Made by a program: the position numbers and the translations under genes. DNA of 23,322 bases from a virus, in IMG/VR virus record IMGVR_UViG_3300028008_001404, positions 1 through 23,322 of that record. One strand, given 5' to 3'. The notes beneath the pieces were generated by a model. The model was not told the DNA's origin. It ran no database searches and saw only the letters and a list, made by a program, of their open reading frames with translations. Below are positions 20,157 through 23,322 of this stretch, piece after piece. Numbering within the stretch: position 1 is the first letter of the stretch; each line of letters opens with the position of its first letter.

Positions 20157-20968
20157 AGTTTGTTTTCACAACATGTTTACTATTAATACTTTCTGGCTGT
20201 GCGACAGAAAAAAGTCTTGAAGTTTTAAGTCAAATAAACAAATCACCTATCAATCAACCTAGTCCTATTCAAGGTAGGTTAGAAGCAGTTCCAGCCTTAG
20301 ATGGCGAACTGATACCAATTGCTTTATACAACTTTAACGACATGACTGGGCAAAGAAAACCTGGCGATGGTGTTGCCAACTTATCTAGTGCGGTTACTCA
20401 GGGTAGTGCGGCATGGGTAATACAAGCATTGCAAGATGTGGGTAATAGAGGTTGGTTTAACGTAGTTGAGCGTGTTGGCATGGACAACTTGATTAAAGAA
20501 AGACAGTTAATTAGAAACACACGAGAAATATATAAAGATAAAAATGATGAAGAAGCAGAGCCTTTAAAACCTCTAATATTTGCAGGGTTAATTTTAGAAG
20601 GTGGTATTGTTGGTTATGACAGTAACACAGCCGTTGGTGGTGTTGGTGTTAGATTTATGGGATTAGGTGCTTCAACAGAATATAGAATAGACACAGTAAC
20701 TGTTGTCATGCGTCTAGTAAGCGTATCTTCTGGTAAAGTGTTAATTAGTATTGCTACTGAAAAGACAGTGGCGAGTTATCGATCTGGGGCTGACGTCTTT
20801 AAGTTTTTAGACTTAGGCACTAAATCTTTGGAAATTGAGAATGGGTATTCAGTGAATGAACCTGTAAACTATGCCGTAAGGGCGGCGATTGAACAGGGGA
20901 TTATAGAATTAGTATACGAAGGTATAGACAAAGACTTATGGAAATTTAAAAAGAAAGAAGCAAATTAA
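20153..20968 (+). CDS. csgG: CsgG curli secretion pore lipoprotein
   Basis: 271 residues from the ATG at 20153; the ribosome site TAGG and ATGA overlap with the membrane peptide support it. LLLILSGC (9-16) is a lipobox with C16 as lipidated residue. The mature protein follows E. coli CsgG (277 residues) through NFNDMTGQ, SSAV, ERVGMDNLIKERQLIR, GYDSNTAVGGVGVRFMGLGA, ADVFKFLD and the GIDKDLW ending. CsgG forms a nonameric outer-membrane channel that exports unfolded curlin. The constriction loop differs: E. coli KPYPASNFSTAV (Y51, N55, F56) is KPGDGVANLSSAV here, with the tyrosine lost, asparagine kept, phenylalanine replaced by leucine and one residue inserted. Downstream are its likely substrates. 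Confidence 0.93.
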   Translation: MKFVFTTCLLLILSGCATEKSLEVLSQINKSPINQPSPIQGRLEAVPALDGELIPIALYNFNDMTGQRKPGDGVANLSSAVTQGSAAWVIQALQDVGNRGWFNVVERVGMDNLIKERQLIRNTREIYKDKNDEEAEPLKPLIFAGLILEGGIVGYDSNTAVGGVGVRFMGLGASTEYRIDTVTVVMRLVSVSSGKVLISIATEKTVASYRSGADVFKFLDLGTKSLEIENGYSVNEPVNYAVRAAIEQGIIELVYEGIDKDLWKFKKKEAN

Positions 20969-21687
20969 TGTTTATTAAGAAACTCATATACGCGGTTTCG
21001 TCCATTTTCATTATGACAACAAGTGTTTTAGCAAACGATATATACATCACACAATCTGGTGATACTTTAGACTTGGACATTGTACAAGACGGAACAGACA
21101 ACGAATTTGGTGATGCCACAACTGGCGTTGCTCTAACTGGTGATACTATGGAATTTTCCATCACCCAAACAGGAAACAACAATGATATTGCGGCTACTAT
21201 TAACGGCGACTTTTACACAGGTACTTGGGTATTTACTGGTAACTACAACGTAGTAGACTTAAATTGTGACGGTACTGGTGGAGCAAATTGTGATGATGTA
21301 ACTTTGAATATTACCACAACAGGGGATGAAAACGATTACACGTTCTCTATAGGTAGTGCTGATGATGCTGAAGACAGTACAATTGCATTTACAGTGACTG
21401 GTGACAACAACATCATTGATACAACTGTTGATGGACAAAAATCAGCCATTACCGTAACATTAAACAACTCAACAAGTTTGGCAACTACAAGTGCTGATAG
21501 TGATGAGGGTGTTGCAGTTACTATTGATAGTGCTAACAGCGCGGCTACACATGGTAACGTAATTACTCTTGGAATTACTGGTGGTGGTAGTACATACGAC
21601 ATAACTCAATCAGGAGTTAATGATAATAAAGTCGTAGCTACATTTAATGGAGACTCACACGATGTCGATATTACGCAGAGTGATTAA
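20968..21687 (+). CDS. curlin-like amyloid subunit 1
   Basis: 239 residues with a signal peptide (about 1-22, TTSVLA then NDIY). The mature protein is rich in Asn, Asp, Thr and Gly and has irregular curlin-type repeats: ITQSGDTLDLDIVQDGTDN, SITQTGNNNDIAATI, VTGDNNIIDTTV and YDITQSGVNDNKVVATFNGD. The Q-x-G-x4-N pattern matches the strand-loop-strand repeats of CsgA and CsgB. Repeat order is looser than in E. coli, with acidic, GD-rich turns. It is expected to be exported by the CsgG encoded just upstream; start and stop overlap neighbours by one base. Subunit or nucleator cannot be told apart. Confidence 0.8.
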   Translation: MFIKKLIYAVSSIFIMTTSVLANDIYITQSGDTLDLDIVQDGTDNEFGDATTGVALTGDTMEFSITQTGNNNDIAATINGDFYTGTWVFTGNYNVVDLNCDGTGGANCDDVTLNITTTGDENDYTFSIGSADDAEDSTIAFTVTGDNNIIDTTVDGQKSAITVTLNNSTSLATTSADSDEGVAVTIDSANSAATHGNVITLGITGGGSTYDITQSGVNDNKVVATFNGDSHDVDITQSD

Positions 21688-22820
21688 TGCAATTGCAATT
21701 TATCAAACAGACTGTATTGGTGATTGTATTAATCATGACGCCTACCTTAATATATGGCGATGCAGGTAAGATAGATAAATTTAATGGCTCTGGTGTTCTC
21801 GAAAGAGACGATGACGTCATTAATGGTGGTAAAGGCGTGGGCGTTCAATCTATGGACACAGCCATAACCGAAAGGGGAAGTATGCGGATCAGCTTTGTTG
21901 ATGAGACGCTTGTTGACCTCAAGGCACATACACGTCTATTGATTGACGATTTTGTCTATGACCCTAGTGCTGGTAAAGGTGCTTTAAGTCTTAGGACTAC
22001 TTTGGGTACGGTTAGGTATGCCAGTGGTCAGATAGCTAAAAGAAACAGACGAAACGTAAGTATTAAAACACCAGCAGCGACGATTGGTGTTAGAGGTACA
22101 GACTTTATTATGGTTGTTGATGAATCAGGCAAGACTATGGTTACATTACTTCCAAGTTGTGATGTTGGGGGAAACTGTGTAACTGGCGAAATATCTGTAG
22201 AGACTGATGTGGGTTACGTAATAATGAACCAAGCATTTCAAGCTACGATGGTTAAGAGTTCTTTTAATAAACCATTACCGCCTAGAATACTTGATCTAAG
22301 TGAGAGGGATATTACAAGTCTTCTTATTTTGAGAGAGAGGACGCCATACGATGAAGCACCCCCAATGGAAGGGGAAACGATAGAAAATACAGATGCTCTT
22401 TCAGTAGACTTCTTAGACTTCGATGCTTTAGATACTGATGAACTTGTGGATAGTATTGCTGATATATGGAACACTGATTTAAAAGACGCAGACTTCTATC
22501 TTGAGGAACTTTTGAATGACATCCTTGATGAGTTAGCCCTAGCACTCGCAAATCAATTAAAGTCGGAATTAGATAAACAGAATTTAGAATTTTTTAGAGA
22601 CAAAGGTTTTGGGTATGATCCTAAAACACGCATATTAATAGAAGACGAAGACCCAAACTACCACTTTCAAAGGATAGATAAATCACTACAACACACTGTA
22701 GATTTGTATTTAAACCAAGGATATGGTTACATTTTAAATTTGGAGCAACAGGATGGCACGGTACTTGACTATCGCATTGGCGTTGGCAGTAACACTATTG
22801 ACATTATCCAACGTCAGTAG
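21687..22820 (+). CDS. FecR-domain secreted protein
   Basis: 377 residues with a signal peptide (about 1-24). A FecR domain covers roughly 30-165: GKIDKFNGSGVLER, RGSMRISFVDETLVDL, LRTTLGTVRYASGQ, then KTPAATIGVRGTDFIM, the hallmark GxRGTDF strand. The C-terminal 200 residues are acidic and helical, with no known domain. FecR domains appear in periplasmic signalling and surface or secretion proteins; there is no adjacent sigma factor or TonB receptor, so iron-signalling is unlikely. Its position between two curlin-like genes suggests a role in subunit anchoring or assembly. The end overlaps curlin-like gene 2 by 68 bases. Confidence 0.85.
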   Translation: MQLQFIKQTVLVIVLIMTPTLIYGDAGKIDKFNGSGVLERDDDVINGGKGVGVQSMDTAITERGSMRISFVDETLVDLKAHTRLLIDDFVYDPSAGKGALSLRTTLGTVRYASGQIAKRNRRNVSIKTPAATIGVRGTDFIMVVDESGKTMVTLLPSCDVGGNCVTGEISVETDVGYVIMNQAFQATMVKSSFNKPLPPRILDLSERDITSLLILRERTPYDEAPPMEGETIENTDALSVDFLDFDALDTDELVDSIADIWNTDLKDADFYLEELLNDILDELALALANQLKSELDKQNLEFFRDKGFGYDPKTRILIEDEDPNYHFQRIDKSLQHTVDLYLNQGYGYILNLEQQDGTVLDYRIGVGSNTIDIIQRQ

Positions 22821-23322
22821 TGCTAATGAAATATACATCAACCAAGTTGGTGATGATCTTACCATGACTGTGGTTCAAGATGGTAGTGACAACTACTTTC
22901 AGTATTGTGCTATCAACAATGATTCAAATTGTACAGATATGAACGGCAACGCACATGGTTGGGCAGATGGTATTGCAAGTGATGATTCTACTGTAACAAG
23001 TAGTACAGTTGGTGACGATAATACAGTTGTCGTAGCACATGCAACTGGACAAAATAATACTAATGAAAATATAACCAATATTGATATTGTTGGTGACCGC
23101 AATAAAGCACAAAGCATCTTTTCAAACCCAAGTAACGGAAGTCATTCATATAGTAATATGGATTGGGGTGGACTTAAAGAAACTAATATTGAGATTGACG
23201 GTGATGATAATACAGTAAAACACCAAAGTGATAGTTATGGAGAAGTCGAAGCAAACATCAGTGTAACTGGTGATGACAATAGTGTAATAGTATACCAAAG
23301 GTCAATGCGTAATGTTGCTAAT
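22753..23322 (+). CDS. curlin-like amyloid subunit 2 (cut by window end)
   Basis: At least 190 codons, open to the last base of the window. ATG 22753 is preceded by GGAG at 22742-22745 with seven bases spacing. The signal peptide (MARYLTIALALAVTLLTLSN, about 1-24) is followed by NEIYINQVGDDLTMTVVQDG, which matches the opening of curlin-like 1 (NDIYITQSGDTLDLDIVQDG). Repeats with the core V/I-x-G-D-x-N-x-V recur (VGDDNTVVV, VGDRNKAQS, DGDDNTVKH, TGDDNSVIV). Asn, Asp, Gly and Ser-rich, with two cysteines near residues 56 and 64. Paralogue of curlin-like 1. The C-terminus is missing, so its full repeat number is unknown. Confidence 0.82.
   Translation, partial: MARYLTIALALAVTLLTLSNVSSANEIYINQVGDDLTMTVVQDGSDNYFQYCAINNDSNCTDMNGNAHGWADGIASDDSTVTSSTVGDDNTVVVAHATGQNNTNENITNIDIVGDRNKAQSIFSNPSNGSHSYSNMDWGGLKETNIEIDGDDNTVKHQSDSYGEVEANISVTGDDNSVIVYQRSMRNVAN

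Noticed and set aside
20968-23322. GD-x-N repeats considered as a nucleotide tandem repeat or RTX calcium-binding protein
   Set aside because: The repeats are not conserved at DNA level, lack the RTX GGxGxDxUx nonapeptide, and fit curlin-type repeats better given the CsgF/CsgG context.
1-23322. CRISPR array, transposon or integrase/attachment site
   Set aside because: No regularly spaced direct repeats, transposase, integrase or flanking target duplications were seen.

Overview
The window looks like part of the genome of a large, AT-rich, T4-like marine myovirus, most likely one infecting SAR11-type or related oceanic bacteria; the host is inferred, not shown. The signs are exact T4-type late promoters (TATAAATA) at five gene-proximal or possible sites, densely packed genes with 1-29 base overlaps, virion-type proteins, a phage-style run of small early genes each behind its own sigma70-like promoter, and auxiliary families common in marine T4-like phages (2OG-Fe(II) oxygenases, radical SAM proteins, a fatty acid desaturase, curli genes). 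I see no tRNA, rRNA, transposon, integrase or CRISPR array. No stretch over 300 bases lacks a gene.

Region 1 (1-6398, + strand): a consensus sigma70 promoter and a T4-type late promoter precede a fatty acid desaturase-like gene. A tightly overlapping series follows: seven 2-oxoglutarate/Fe(II) oxygenase-like proteins that each keep an HxD...H...R/K signature, one degenerate relative, a GNAT-like protein and an SGNH-hydrolase-like protein.

Region 2 (6370-12831, - strand): six translationally coupled genes: three radical SAM proteins, a single-domain GT-A glycosyltransferase, a class I methyltransferase-like protein and a tandem two-domain glycosyltransferase. It reads as a modification or glycan-decoration module. 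Its 3' end overlaps the 3' end of region 1.

Region 3 (12847-15798): a late-promoter-driven protein with a protein-kinase-like fold (+), three virion-type genes behind a late promoter (-), and an EF-hand membrane protein (+).

Region 4 (15801-18479, - strand): small, mostly unrecognised genes. Five promoters share TTGACA-N17-TATA-like architecture and behave like an early-promoter family. One -35 box sits in the loop of an intrinsic terminator. The region ends with a staphylococcal-nuclease-like gene coupled to a small acidic protein.

Region 5 (18532-23322, + strand, running off the window): one late promoter reads into a dense operon. Two related membrane/coiled-coil proteins and two related small proteins lie in the order A-B-B'-A'. 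They are followed by a curli (type VIII secretion) set: CsgF-like, a 28-residue membrane peptide, CsgG lipoprotein pore, curlin-like protein 1, a FecR-domain protein and curlin-like protein 2 (cut by the window edge). No CsgE is visible. The layout suggests that an outer-membrane amyloid-secretion channel and its substrates are made late in infection, next to holin-like membrane proteins.
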